A DNA stretch of 64,000 nucleotides from Ancrocorticia sp047501485 (GTDB lineage: Bacteria; Actinomycetota; Actinomycetes; Actinomycetales; Actinomycetaceae): the NCBI GenBank assembly GCA_047501485.1, contig JAZDRN010000012.1, forward strand, positions 19,729 to 83,728, in the 5' to 3' direction. The position numbers were made by a program, and so were the translations under genes. Below, piece after piece: positions 8,283 to 16,950 of this stretch (within the stretch, counting starts at the first letter, position 1; each line of letters starts with the position of its first letter). The notes beneath the pieces are model-generated. The model was not told where the DNA came from and did not search any database. It saw only the letters and a program-made list of their open reading frames with translations.

Positions 8283-9658
8283 AACACCCTCTCCTGACGT
8301 TGGCACGCCGCGAGCTGTCGCGAGATCCATGGATCTTCATTTCGCCCAGCGTCGTATCGGCAATATCCACTGTATTTCTTCACGCTTGCATGGTCTTTCT
8401 CGTAAACGTCGTACAGGACCCTGGACGTATCGGCATAGAGGACGCCGCTCTGGCGGATAATGTCGCAGCCATCGTGGCCGTCGTCATGTTCTCCGCGATC
8501 CCGGCAATCATCGTGCTCGGCAACGTCGGCTCGGGGGTGGTGTTGAACATGCAGCATCGAATTGTTCTATGGAAGCTGGCAGGCGCAACGCCCCGACAGT
8601 GCGGGCTCATTGCGACAGGCCAGCTGTCCGCAGCCTGCCTTGTAGGAGCGCTGGCAGGTGTGATGGCCTCACTTCCATTCCTCGCCCCTCTGACACATGT
8701 ACTGCTGACAATGGCCGGGAGCGATACCTCTTCCATGGCCGCAACCGCCACATCTGGCGCGCTTGCAGTATGCCTCAGCTACGTTATCGGTTTATTCGGC
8801 TCCTTACGTCCCCTCCGGGTGGCCGGACGAGTCAGGATGGGGTCGGCGTTACGCGAAACGGAGACGAAAGCCGGTGGGCGCCCCGTCGCGCGGGCGGCCC
8901 TGGCCGTGACGCTGGCTGTGTCCGCATTACTCCTCACTCACGAGACGTTTAACGCCGACCCGTCGGCGACGTTGGATTCCGGACTCAATACCGCCCTGGG
9001 ATCAGGAGTACTCATCCTCTGCACGATGGCGGTCGCATCTCGTTGGTTGATCCCCTGGACGGCACGCTGGGGCTGGATCGTTCCGAGACGCATCAGCCCA
9101 TCCTGGGCCCTCGCCCTCAATTTCGCCCGCGCGAACCCGGGACGCATCACGGCGACGAATCTTCCGTTCCTGGTGGCAGCAGGCATCGCCGCGATATTCT
9201 CCGGCCTTTTCATCACATGGCAGCGGGCCCTCCAAGCAAACGCATCCTCAGAGATTCTCAACAGCAGCGACACCATAGCGCTCATAGCACCTGCAGTCAC
9301 GATCGGGCTGGTCGGTGCCGCCGGCCAAGTTCTCCTGTCGCGCCGCCGGCGACTCCTTGATTTCGCACTTCTACGGATTTCAGGAGCCTCCAGAAGAACC
9401 CTCTACACGACTGCCGCATCTGAGGTAGTCCTCGGGTCGGCAACGGTGTTCCTACTTTCTACCGCTCTCGCCCTGTTGGTCTCCGCCATGACCTCGCATG
9501 TACTGACCGTGAACGGACTGTCTGCCGGTATCGCCTTGAATTGGCCGCTGCACCTGGGGATCATTGCTGCTGGATTCATACTGACGGCAAGCATCGGTAT
9601 CTCGGCAGCCCAAACGGCCAGCCAGGGAAACCCCAGGCATTATCTCGCCACCAGATAG
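8279..9658 (+). CDS. FtsX-like ABC transporter permease
   Basis: Integral membrane protein of 459 residues with a GTG start overlapping the ATPase stop by 4 nt and preceded by GGAGGAG. About eight to ten hydrophobic segments are visible, including around 20-45, 60-90, 110-145, 200-225 and 250-270, then a second half with segments near 290-315, 335-355, 375-405 and 420-450. This fits an FtsX-type permease with two FtsX domains, as in antimicrobial-peptide or lipid exporters. No substrate can be read from the sequence. Confidence 0.85.
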   Translation: MKHPLLTLARRELSRDPWIFISPSVVSAISTVFLHACMVFLVNVVQDPGRIGIEDAALADNVAAIVAVVMFSAIPAIIVLGNVGSGVVLNMQHRIVLWKLAGATPRQCGLIATGQLSAACLVGALAGVMASLPFLAPLTHVLLTMAGSDTSSMAATATSGALAVCLSYVIGLFGSLRPLRVAGRVRMGSALRETETKAGGRPVARAALAVTLAVSALLLTHETFNADPSATLDSGLNTALGSGVLILCTMAVASRWLIPWTARWGWIVPRRISPSWALALNFARANPGRITATNLPFLVAAGIAAIFSGLFITWQRALQANASSEILNSSDTIALIAPAVTIGLVGAAGQVLLSRRRRLLDFALLRISGASRRTLYTTAASEVVLGSATVFLLSTALALLVSAMTSHVLTVNGLSAGIALNWPLHLGIIAAGFILTASIGISAAQTASQGNPRHYLATR

Positions 9659-9670
9659 GCAAAGGAACAA

Positions 9671-9704
9671 GGTGGGAGGCAGGGCATTCGCCCTGCCTCC
9701 CACC
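9671..9704. terminator. Strong bidirectional terminator
   Basis: A perfect 15-bp GC-rich stem (GGTGGGAGGCAGGGC and its complement) with an ATTC tetraloop, placed between the convergent FtsX-like permease gene and the ABC exporter operon. Confidence 0.85.
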
Positions 9705-9804
9705 TCTTCTCCGGTCCACCGGTTTCGCCGCGCCACCCGAAGCTCAGGCGACGGAGCGGCCACGCTTGCCCCGTCGGCGGAGTCAGGCCTCTAAACCGGC
9801 GAAG

Positions 9805-11805
9805 CTACTCCACCGTGTCGAACTGCGAATTGTAGAGCTCCGCATAGAACCCGCCCCGGGCGAGCAGCTCATCGTGCGAGCCGGTCTCCACGATGTCGCC
9901 GTCGCGCATGACGAAAATGATATCTGCGTCGCGAATCGTGGAAAGACGATGCGCAATCACGAATGATGTCCGTCCCTGCGTCAAGGAATCCAGAGCGCGC
10001 TGGATGATCAGCTCGGTGCGAGTATCGATCGAGGAGGTCGCCTCGTCCAGGATCAACAGGGGGTTGTCGGCGATCATCGCTCGCGCGATCGTCACCAACT
10101 GCTTCTGACCGGCCGAGAGAGCATTTCCCTCGTCCATGACCGTGTCGTAACCCTGCGGAAGCTGCTTGATGAACTCCGAAAGTCCGACTTCCTCGACCAC
10201 GTTATCCAGCCGTTCCTGCGTCACGCCCTCCGTGCGATAGACCAGATTCTCGCGCATGGTCCCCTTGAAGAGCCACGTATCCTGCAGCACCATCGAGAAC
10301 AGCGCATCCACGTCTTCGCGCTTCATATCCAAGGTGGATACGCCATCGATGAGGATGCGGCCCGAATCGACGTCGTAGAAACGCATGAGCAGGTTGACCA
10401 GCGTGGTCTTGCCCGCTCCCGTCGGCCCCACGATCGCGACCTTCTGACCTGGGTAGACATCCGCCGAGAACCCGTGGATGATCTCCTTGCCGGGAACGTA
10501 GCCGAAGTGCACGTCGTCGAAACGAACGTGCCCGCGCACCACATGATCGGTTGCAGGCTTGTCCGACTCGTCGGCCATCTCAGGCTCGTCGAGCAGCTCG
10601 AACACGCGGGCGCCCGCCGCGGAGGCCCCTTGGAAGGAGGTGGCCGCCTGAGCGATATTCGCCAACGGCTGGGTGAACAGGCGAATGTACATCATGAACG
10701 CCGTGATCACGCCGATGGAGATCGTGCCGTTCACGACGAGCACCGCTCCCACCACGCACACCACGACATATCCGAGGTTCCCGACGAACGTCATGATCGG
10801 CATCATGAGGCCGGAAAGGAAATCGGCGCGCCACGAACTCTCGTAGAGACGTCCGTTGCGAGTGCGGAACTCCTTCTTCGCGAGCGGTTCCGCATTGAAG
10901 GCACGCACCACGTTCTGCCCGCCGAAGGTCTCCTCGATATGACCGTTCAGTGCACCGAGCTGACGCTGGCGAGCCACGAAGAACTTCTGGCTGACGCTCA
11001 TGATGACCAGGGTCAGCATGAATCCGAGGAGAGCCGCCGCGATACCCGCGAGCGCCATGCGCCATTCGGTCACGAACATCATCAGCGCCGACCCGAGCAG
11101 CATGATCACGCCGGTCATGATCGAACTCACCGAGCTGTTCAAGGTCTGCGACAGCATGTCGACGTCGTTCGTGACGCGCGAGAGCGTGTCCCCGTGGCTG
11201 GTGCGATCGAAATAGGACAGCGGCATACGATCGATCTTCCGATTGATCGCTGTCCGCATGCCCTGCGACGTGCGCTGCGTGGCCACCACCATGAGCCTCG
11301 CCTGGACATAGCTGAAGATGAAGCTTCCGACCATGATGGATACGGCGATGATGACGAGGGTGCGCACCCGGTCCATGTCCATGTTGCCCATGATCCCCGA
11401 CGCGATGGTATCGGTGATCTCTCCCAGGTAGTGAGGTGAGATCACGGTCAACACGGAGCCCGCCACCGCCATCACGACGGCCGCGATCATGTAACCCCAG
11501 TACTTGCGCGCGAATGCCAGGACGCGACGGAGCGTGGGGCCCATCTCGCCGATGACCTCACGGTTCACGGCGCCACCTTCGCCTCCCGGCCCGCCACCAT
11601 GTCCGCCAGCACCGGAAGCCTCCGCTCCGAGCTGTTGCTCGCGGACCTCCTGCGCCACTCGGGTGCCGGCCGCCGCGGACTCCAGTTCGTCTGCCGTACC
11701 CTTCTCGGGGATCGTACTTTCGACGACGTCGGCATCCGCCACAGCGGCGTTGACCGCACGTTCGTTCGTCCTCACGGACTCTTCTGTGATTCGGTTGTCG
11801 CTCAT
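9805..11805 (-). CDS. ABC exporter half-transporter, canonical ATPase site
   Basis: Membrane-ATPase fusion of 666 residues. A 95-residue acidic, Gly-rich N-terminal extension precedes the six-helix ABC_membrane domain (about 110-390). The ATPase domain (about 430-655) has Walker A GPTGAGKTT, signature LSAGQKQL, Walker B LLILDEATSSID with the catalytic Glu, and H-loop VIAHRLST. It overlaps the upstream half-transporter gene by 4 nt. With that partner, whose catalytic Glu is replaced, it should form a heterodimeric multidrug exporter of the LmrCD/TM287-288 kind. The divergent TetR gene probably represses the pair. Confidence 0.93.
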   Translation of the reverse strand: MSDNRITEESVRTNERAVNAAVADADVVESTIPEKGTADELESAAAGTRVAQEVREQQLGAEASGAGGHGGGPGGEGGAVNREVIGEMGPTLRRVLAFARKYWGYMIAAVVMAVAGSVLTVISPHYLGEITDTIASGIMGNMDMDRVRTLVIIAVSIMVGSFIFSYVQARLMVVATQRTSQGMRTAINRKIDRMPLSYFDRTSHGDTLSRVTNDVDMLSQTLNSSVSSIMTGVIMLLGSALMMFVTEWRMALAGIAAALLGFMLTLVIMSVSQKFFVARQRQLGALNGHIEETFGGQNVVRAFNAEPLAKKEFRTRNGRLYESSWRADFLSGLMMPIMTFVGNLGYVVVCVVGAVLVVNGTISIGVITAFMMYIRLFTQPLANIAQAATSFQGASAAGARVFELLDEPEMADESDKPATDHVVRGHVRFDDVHFGYVPGKEIIHGFSADVYPGQKVAIVGPTGAGKTTLVNLLMRFYDVDSGRILIDGVSTLDMKREDVDALFSMVLQDTWLFKGTMRENLVYRTEGVTQERLDNVVEEVGLSEFIKQLPQGYDTVMDEGNALSAGQKQLVTIARAMIADNPLLILDEATSSIDTRTELIIQRALDSLTQGRTSFVIAHRLSTIRDADIIFVMRDGDIVETGSHDELLARGGFYAELYNSQFDTVE

Positions 11806-13550
11806 GCCAGCTCCTCCTCACTGAGCTGCGAGAAGGCGATCTCGCGGTATACCTCGTTGTTCGCCATCAGTTCATCGTGAGTGCCCTGGCCAACGATGCG
11901 GCCGCGGTCCACCACCAGGATCTGATCCGCGTTGCGGACCGTGCCGATGCGCTGGGCGACGATGATTATCGTGGCCTCCCCAGCGTTCTCCCGCAGAGCC
12001 TCTCGCACATTGCGATCGGTTCTATAGTCGAGGGCGGAGAATGAGTCGTCGAAGATCATGACCTCCGCGTCACGCGCCACCGCACGGGCGATCGAAAGGC
12101 GTTGCTTTTGACCACCGGAGAAGTTCGTTCCGCCTTGTGCGACGTGTGAGGCGTAGCCGTCTTCCTTCTGCGCGATGAACTCGGTGGACGCCGAGACGCG
12201 AGCGGCCGCGACGATGTCCTGAGGTGTGATCTCCTTCGGACCGATCCCATAGTCGATGTTCGACGAGATCGTTCCGGAGAAGAGCGTGGCCTTCTGTGGA
12301 ACATAGGCGATCCGGTTGCGCAGGTCGGCCTGCTTCCACTCCTTGACGTCGACGCCGTCGACCAGGACCTGCCCGTCGTGCGCGTCGTAGAAACGCGGGA
12401 TGAGGTTGACGATCGAGGACTTACCGGAACCCGTGGCACCGATGATCGCAACGGTCTCACCCGGGCGGGCGGTGAAGGAGATGTCATGAAGGGCGTCGTC
12501 GTCGGCATCGGGATAGCTGAAGTCGACGTTCCGGAACTCGACGAGGCCACGCGTGGAGGCGGTCTCGATCGGCCCGTCCTGGATCGAGACGTTCGTCGTC
12601 AGAACCTCACGAATACGGCGATACGAGACGCGGGCGCGCGGGAAGAAGATGAACACCATCGTGAGCATCATGAACGCGCCGATCACCTGCATGGCGTATG
12701 CCGAGAAGACCATCATCTCGGAGAAGAGCCGCACCTTGTCCGTGGGGTCCGCCGCACCGTTGATCATGCTGGCGCCCAAAGCGTAGATGGCAAGGGAGAG
12801 GCCGGACATGATCGTGGTCATCGCGGGCATCATGAATGCGAAGGAACGCATGACGAACATGTTGGTGTCGGTCAGCTCGGTGTTCGTATGCTCGAAACGT
12901 TCCTCATGGAAATCCTGGGCGTTGTATGCGCGGATGACGCGCAGGCCGCCGAGATGCTCACGGGTCACACGATTCAGATCGTCGGTGATGCGCTGCATCC
13001 GCATCATACGGGGCATGACCATCGAGAGGATGATACCCATCATGACCAAGAGGATGAGCACGGTGACGCCGGTCGCCATGGTCCAGGTGAAGTTCTTCCC
13101 CGCGATCTTGGTGATCGCCCACACGGCGAGGATGGGAGATTTGATCGCCATCTGCAAGCCCATGACGACGAACATCTGCACCTGCGTGACATCGTTCGTG
13201 GACCGGGTGATCAGGCTGGCCGCACCGAACTTGTTGTATTCCTCCATGGAGAATTCCATGCTCTTGTCGAATACGGCAACGCGCATGTTTCGAGAGAGAG
13301 TGGCGCCGATCATCGCCATGCAGAACCCGGTGACGACGGCCGCCGCCATCGATCCAAGCGCACAGCCCAGCATGAGCGCACCCTGCTCCAGGACATCGGA
13401 TACCCGAGCACCGGGCATGACGATGATCTGCGTGATGTCCTGCATGTAGTCCGGTAGGCGCAGATCGAAGTAGACCTGCACGACAATGGCAATCAGGGCC
13501 GTCAGGGCGAGGCCCCACTCCCTCTTGCCGATTAACTGAGTGATTTTCAT
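11802..13550 (-). CDS. ABC exporter half-transporter, degenerate ATPase site
   Basis: Half-transporter of 582 residues: ABC_membrane domain (about 15-300) and ATPase domain (about 345-575). Walker A is GATGSGKSS and the signature FSGGQKQRLSIAR, but Walker B reads VMIFDDSFSALD, with Asp in place of the catalytic Glu. That is the hallmark of the non-catalytic subunit in heterodimeric exporters. The start MKITQLIGKREWG matches where homology begins; the open frame continues upstream into the promoter, where a perfect 10-bp dyad and a TTGACA/TACAAC promoter lie. It is the first gene of the exporter operon. Confidence 0.92.
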   Translation of the reverse strand: MKITQLIGKREWGLALTALIAIVVQVYFDLRLPDYMQDITQIIVMPGARVSDVLEQGALMLGCALGSMAAAVVTGFCMAMIGATLSRNMRVAVFDKSMEFSMEEYNKFGAASLITRSTNDVTQVQMFVVMGLQMAIKSPILAVWAITKIAGKNFTWTMATGVTVLILLVMMGIILSMVMPRMMRMQRITDDLNRVTREHLGGLRVIRAYNAQDFHEERFEHTNTELTDTNMFVMRSFAFMMPAMTTIMSGLSLAIYALGASMINGAADPTDKVRLFSEMMVFSAYAMQVIGAFMMLTMVFIFFPRARVSYRRIREVLTTNVSIQDGPIETASTRGLVEFRNVDFSYPDADDDALHDISFTARPGETVAIIGATGSGKSSIVNLIPRFYDAHDGQVLVDGVDVKEWKQADLRNRIAYVPQKATLFSGTISSNIDYGIGPKEITPQDIVAAARVSASTEFIAQKEDGYASHVAQGGTNFSGGQKQRLSIARAVARDAEVMIFDDSFSALDYRTDRNVREALRENAGEATIIIVAQRIGTVRNADQILVVDRGRIVGQGTHDELMANNEVYREIAFSQLSEEELA

Positions 13551-13616
13551 TCGATCCGTTCGATCCGTTCCGACAGCCACTGCTTCAGCACATCCTGATA
13601 TCGATTCGTGACGTGC

Positions 13617-13684
13617 GATACAACTGACTCTAAGAGACATTCGTTTCAATGAGACAGTTGTATCAATCGTGTGGCATACTGTCA
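13617..13684. promoter_or_regulatory. TetR operator and exporter promoter
   Basis: GATACAACTG and its exact complement CAGTTGTATC are separated by 28 nt between the divergent exporter and tetR genes. Reading leftward, TTGACA is followed after 17 nt by TACAAC, which lies inside the right arm, so a protein bound to the dyad would cover the exporter -10. A smaller palindrome, CTCTAAGAG, sits in the spacer. This is the expected layout for autoregulated TetR repression of an efflux operon. Confidence 0.65.
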
Positions 13685-13748
13685 ATTGAACAAGCGGAGA
13701 CAGAGCACGAGGGATACGCCGAGGCGCGCCCCTCAGGAGGCAGAATCA

Positions 13749-14369
13749 ATGGCTCGACAGGCGCGGACAACCGAGAATCTCAAGGAGCGCATCGCCGATG
13801 CGCTGCTGGAACTGCTCGGGGAGAAGTCTCTCGCAGAGATTTCTGTCTCCGAAATCACCGATCGCGCCGATGTGGGACGAGCCACCTACTACCGGCACTT
13901 CTCCTCCAAGGAGGAGTTACTGCTCTTCAAGTTCCAGACGATCTTCGAAGATCTCCCCATCCCGGATCCGCACAAACCACCGCATCGCTCCGATCTCCCC
14001 CTGCCGGTGAACATGGATGTCGTGGAGAAATACTTCTCCGCCTATCTGCGACATCTGGAATCGAATCGTAAAGTACTGGAACGGATCTACGCCGCGCAAC
14101 TCGACTACGCCCTCTTCCTCTACCTGTATCGCGACAATGTTGCGGCGCTCCAGGATGCGACGACGATCGATCGCTACCGCGTAGCTCTCCACTCCGCCTC
14201 GGCGTTCGCGATCGTGGATCAGTGGATCACCTCGGGTTTCGCCGAGAGCGCCGATGAACTGGCCCACTTGCTGGCCAGACAACTCTTCGAACACCATTCT
14301 GGAAATCACTCCGGGCCGTGCGCCGTAGAGGGCGGCAGCGAGGGCCCCGAAAACATCCCCTCCGAATAA
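13749..14369 (+). CDS. TetR-family transcriptional regulator
   Basis: Repressor of 206 residues. The N-terminal helix-turn-helix (about 10-60) contains the TetR pattern: LLGEKSLAEISVSEIT, DRADVGRATYYRHFSSKEEL. The all-helical ligand domain follows, with a poorly conserved C-terminus rich in His, Gly and Ser. AGGAGG lies 8 nt before the chosen ATG. Divergent from the heterodimeric ABC exporter operon with a shared dyad, it is very probably that operon's drug-responsive repressor. The ligand is unknown. Confidence 0.92.
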   Translation: MARQARTTENLKERIADALLELLGEKSLAEISVSEITDRADVGRATYYRHFSSKEELLLFKFQTIFEDLPIPDPHKPPHRSDLPLPVNMDVVEKYFSAYLRHLESNRKVLERIYAAQLDYALFLYLYRDNVAALQDATTIDRYRVALHSASAFAIVDQWITSGFAESADELAHLLARQLFEHHSGNHSGPCAVEGGSEGPENIPSE

Positions 14370-14416
14370 GCGAGTGACCGAACGCTCATGACGCAATGAG
14401 GAGTCATATAGAAAAC

Positions 14417-14463
14417 CGAAGGGCCGGCGGTCACGTCACAAGACGCGATCCACAGGCCCTTCG
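14417..14463. terminator. Possible bidirectional terminator
   Basis: CGAAGGGCC and GGCCCTTCG (9 bp, perfect) enclose a 29-nt loop between the convergent tetR and fumarase genes. Confidence 0.5.
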
Positions 14464-14493
14464 AGCTTTCAGGCGACGATCAGAGTATTGGGC

Positions 14494-15912
14494 CTAGCCA
14501 GCACTCGGATGCGTCATATCCACCGGAATGACCCACGCATCGAACTCCTCGTCGGTGACGTAGCCCAGCTCCAAAGCCGACTCGCGCAGCGAGATGCCCT
14601 TCTTATGAGCATTCTTGGCGATCTTGGAAGCCTTGTCGTAGCCGATATGCCGGTTCAGAGCGGTTACCTGCATGAGGTTGATGTCCAGGTTGTGCTGGAT
14701 CTTCTCATGATTGGGTTCGATGCCAACGGCGCAGTGCTCGTTGAACATCAGGCAGGAGTCACCGAGCAACTCGATGCTCTCCAGCACCGCCCAAGCCATG
14801 ACAGGCTTGAAAACGTTGAGCTGGAAATTGCCTTGCGAACCGGCGAATCCAACGGTGGCATCGTTGCCGAACACCTTGGTAGCCACCATCGTCATGGCTT
14901 CCGATTGGGTGGGGTTCACTTTGCCGGGCATGATCGAGGAACCGGGTTCGTTCTCCGGAATGAGGAGCTCGCCGATACCGTTGCGCGGACCCGAGGCGTA
15001 CCAGCGGACATCGTTGGCGATCTTCATGAGGGCATCAGCCAGCACACGCAGAGCGCCCGATACCTGCACGAGAGCATCGTGGGCGGACAGAGCGGCGAAG
15101 AGATTATCCGCCTGAACGAACTCCAAGCCAGTCTCGGCACTGATCCTGCGGGCAGTCGCCGGTCCGAAGTCCGGATGGGAGTTCAAACCGGTACCGACGG
15201 CGGTGCCGCCGATGGCAAGTTCCCGCGCCCGCGAATCCGCATAGCGGATGCCGTCCAGCGCGAAGTCGATCTGGGCCACCCAGCCGGAGATCGCCTGACC
15301 GAGTGTGATGGGGGTGGCATCCTGAAGATGGGTGCGGCCCACCATCACGATATCCGCGAACTCCTTGGCCTTGGCGTCGAGGGTGTCACGCAACGTGGTG
15401 ACGTCGGGGTACAGCTTGTTGTTGAGCTGTTCCACCACGGCGATGTGCATCGCTGTGGGGAACGTATCGTTCGAGGATTGGCCGCGGTTCACATGATCGT
15501 TGGGATGTACGGGCTTCTTGGTGCCCATTTCTCCCCCGGAAATCTCAATCGCACGATTCGAGATGACTTCGTTGGCGTTCATGTTGGACTGCGTTCCAGA
15601 ACCCGTCTGGAAGACAACCAAGGGAAACTCGTCGTCAAGTTCTCCCGAGATGACTTCGTCAGCGGCCTGAACAACGAGATCGGCGATATCCTGCGGCAGT
15701 TCACCAAGCTCGGCATTGGCCTGAGCCGCTGATTTCTTCAGTACGCCCAGGGCTCGGACCATCGGTCGTCCCCACACGAAGGTGGAACGTCCGATGTCGA
15801 AATTGTGGAGGCTGCGTTCAGTCTGCGCACCCCAGTAGTGGTCGGCGGGAACATCGATGGTCCCCATGGAATCGGATTCTGTGCGAAGCGCTGCACTGTT
15901 CGTCGTGTCCAT
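14494..15912 (-). CDS. fumC: Class II fumarate hydratase
   Basis: TCA-cycle enzyme that interconverts fumarate and malate. The 472-residue protein is the usual FumC length. It shows VFQTGSGTQSNMNANEVI, HPNDHVNRGQSSNDTFPTA, VGRTHLQDATPITLGQ, and the superfamily signature GSSIMPGKVNPTQSE with the catalytic-loop Ser. The frame is open further upstream, but the conserved N-terminus begins near MGTIDVPADHYWGAQTERS; the ATG 15 codons before that is chosen. It is monocistronic, facing tetR, with a regulatory-looking upstream region. Confidence 0.96.
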   Translation of the reverse strand: MDTTNSAALRTESDSMGTIDVPADHYWGAQTERSLHNFDIGRSTFVWGRPMVRALGVLKKSAAQANAELGELPQDIADLVVQAADEVISGELDDEFPLVVFQTGSGTQSNMNANEVISNRAIEISGGEMGTKKPVHPNDHVNRGQSSNDTFPTAMHIAVVEQLNNKLYPDVTTLRDTLDAKAKEFADIVMVGRTHLQDATPITLGQAISGWVAQIDFALDGIRYADSRARELAIGGTAVGTGLNSHPDFGPATARRISAETGLEFVQADNLFAALSAHDALVQVSGALRVLADALMKIANDVRWYASGPRNGIGELLIPENEPGSSIMPGKVNPTQSEAMTMVATKVFGNDATVGFAGSQGNFQLNVFKPVMAWAVLESIELLGDSCLMFNEHCAVGIEPNHEKIQHNLDINLMQVTALNRHIGYDKASKIAKNAHKKGISLRESALELGYVTDEEFDAWVIPVDMTHPSAG

Positions 15913-16074
15913 GATGCCCAGCCTAGTCACTGCCCCGGCCATGAAAAGCCAATCATTAGTATTCGCCACCGATCTACTCGTCAAATCGGGCCCGCTGCCA
16001 CAAAGCAGATGTTCACAATAGGGGCATTTGTCCTGACTCGCCCATTTACCTATTACTTCACACCAGCTACGGGA

Positions 16075-16194
16075 ATAGGACGCTTGTCCTATCCGTTCCA
16101 TTCATGTAGAGTTGAACGTCAACTACTACGGTAGATAGCGCAATCACATGCGCGTCCGGCTCGAACGAGTCGGTTGCCGGCGGGCTCACCCGCC
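16075..16194. promoter_or_regulatory. Clustered dyads between fumC and the small genes
   Basis: The 359-nt region between fumC and the first small gene holds no convincing larger gene. It has three inverted repeats: ATAGGAC-GCTT-GTCCTAT, AGTTGA-ACG-TCAACT (with outer GTAG/CTAC pairs), and GGCGGG-CTCA-CCCGCC. The first two look like operators; the third could be a leader hairpin or weak terminator. Either divergent transcript could be controlled here. Confidence 0.45.
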
Positions 16195-16271
16195 ACCTCA
16201 GCACCTGCTGGGGAAAAGAAAATACGGGCGTGGAGTCTGACTCCGCCCATGGAGATGGAAGAAGAGAATAA

Positions 16272-16451
16272 ATGAATATGACTACGCGAAAGATTCATGA
16301 CGCGAAGGCCGAGCTTGCCTCGGCCCAAGCCGAGATGGCCTCACTGGGAGTTGCTGCTTCCGCATCTCGCGCCGAACGCGCAGCTTTCCGCCTCTCAGCC
16401 GCAGAACGCGCGCTGGAGAGGTTGGGACACCAAATGGACCGCGCTGCCTGA
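16272..16451 (+). CDS. Small helical protein, function unknown
   Basis: A 59-residue open frame beginning MNMTTRKIHDAKAELASA, rich in Ala, Glu and Arg with heptad-like spacing (ALERLGHQMDRAA at the end), so it should be an amphipathic helix or short coiled coil. It has no signal peptide, Cys or membrane segment. The ribosome site is purine-rich (GGAAGAAGAGAA) but not ideal. Its stop lies 10 nt before the start of a second tiny gene with an excellent ribosome site, and the pair ends at a strong terminator, which supports a real short operon. I do not recognise it. Confidence 0.5.
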   Translation: MNMTTRKIHDAKAELASAQAEMASLGVAASASRAERAAFRLSAAERALERLGHQMDRAA

Positions 16452-16461
16452 GGAGGTAAAA

Positions 16462-16584
16462 ATGGGATTTGTACGCCAGCTTCTCGCTACGAGACGCCCG
16501 CGGAGGAGTTCTCTGGAGATGGTGCTTGGTTACAATGATCGCCCCAAGTGGGAGGCCAAGGACTCCGAGAAGTCCGCTCGCTGA
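16462..16584 (+). CDS. Very small basic protein, function unknown
   Basis: A 40-residue frame (MGFVRQLLATRRPRRSS, then EMVLGYNDRPKWEAKD) directly after the previous small gene. Translation is supported by AGGAGG placed 5 nt before the ATG and by the tight spacing. The N-terminal half is basic and could bind nucleic acid or membrane; the C-terminal half is polar. There is no recognised family. It is followed by 118 nt with a CGCCGATCGGCG palindrome and then a strong intrinsic terminator. Confidence 0.5.
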   Translation: MGFVRQLLATRRPRRSSLEMVLGYNDRPKWEAKDSEKSAR

Positions 16585-16702
16585 TTATGCAATGCACAGG
16601 GCCTCACTGAGAGCACAACCTCGGTTGTTGAGCTCGTTGAGATTCTCGCAGGGCAACGCCGATCGGCGGGGCAATGCTGATCATGCGGGCAAGTCGATAA
16701 TG

Positions 16703-16746
16703 AAAAAGCCCCTGCGCCACAGAAGAATGTGGCACAGGGGCTTTTT
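16703..16746 (+). terminator. Intrinsic terminator with U-tract
   Basis: AAAAAGCCCCTG-GCCACA pairs with TGTGGC-CAGGGGCTTTTT across a GAAGAA loop, with one bulged pair, ending in a run of T. It is the best classical rho-independent terminator in the window and ends the small-gene transcript. The remaining 200 nt before the DUF262 gene shows nothing I recognise. Confidence 0.9.
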
Positions 16747-16950
16747 CGTCGCTCGCATCTCAAGTATCTACAAAGTGCCGTCTTCGCGAACGGGGACCTT
16801 GTATCATGATTGAGGCTCTTTTGGACTCCGATCATCACCAGAACGTCGACGGTTGGAGACATTGGGGATATCGAATCGGGCAGCATTCGGCCGTTCGGAG
16901 CCCTGTAACCCGGATCGAGCCCGCACATATTAGTGAGAGGTGGAGGCATC

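Noticed and set aside
12378..13457. Long rightward frame inside the ABC exporter gene
   Set aside because: His/Asp/Glu/Arg-rich shadow opposite a conserved transporter. The same holds for 10474-11439, 37723-39099 and 47814-48536.
15913..16101. 63-residue N-terminal extension of fumarase
   Set aside because: Contains Cys-rich sequence unrelated to FumC and lies over the promoter dyads; conserved FumC sequence begins after the chosen ATG.
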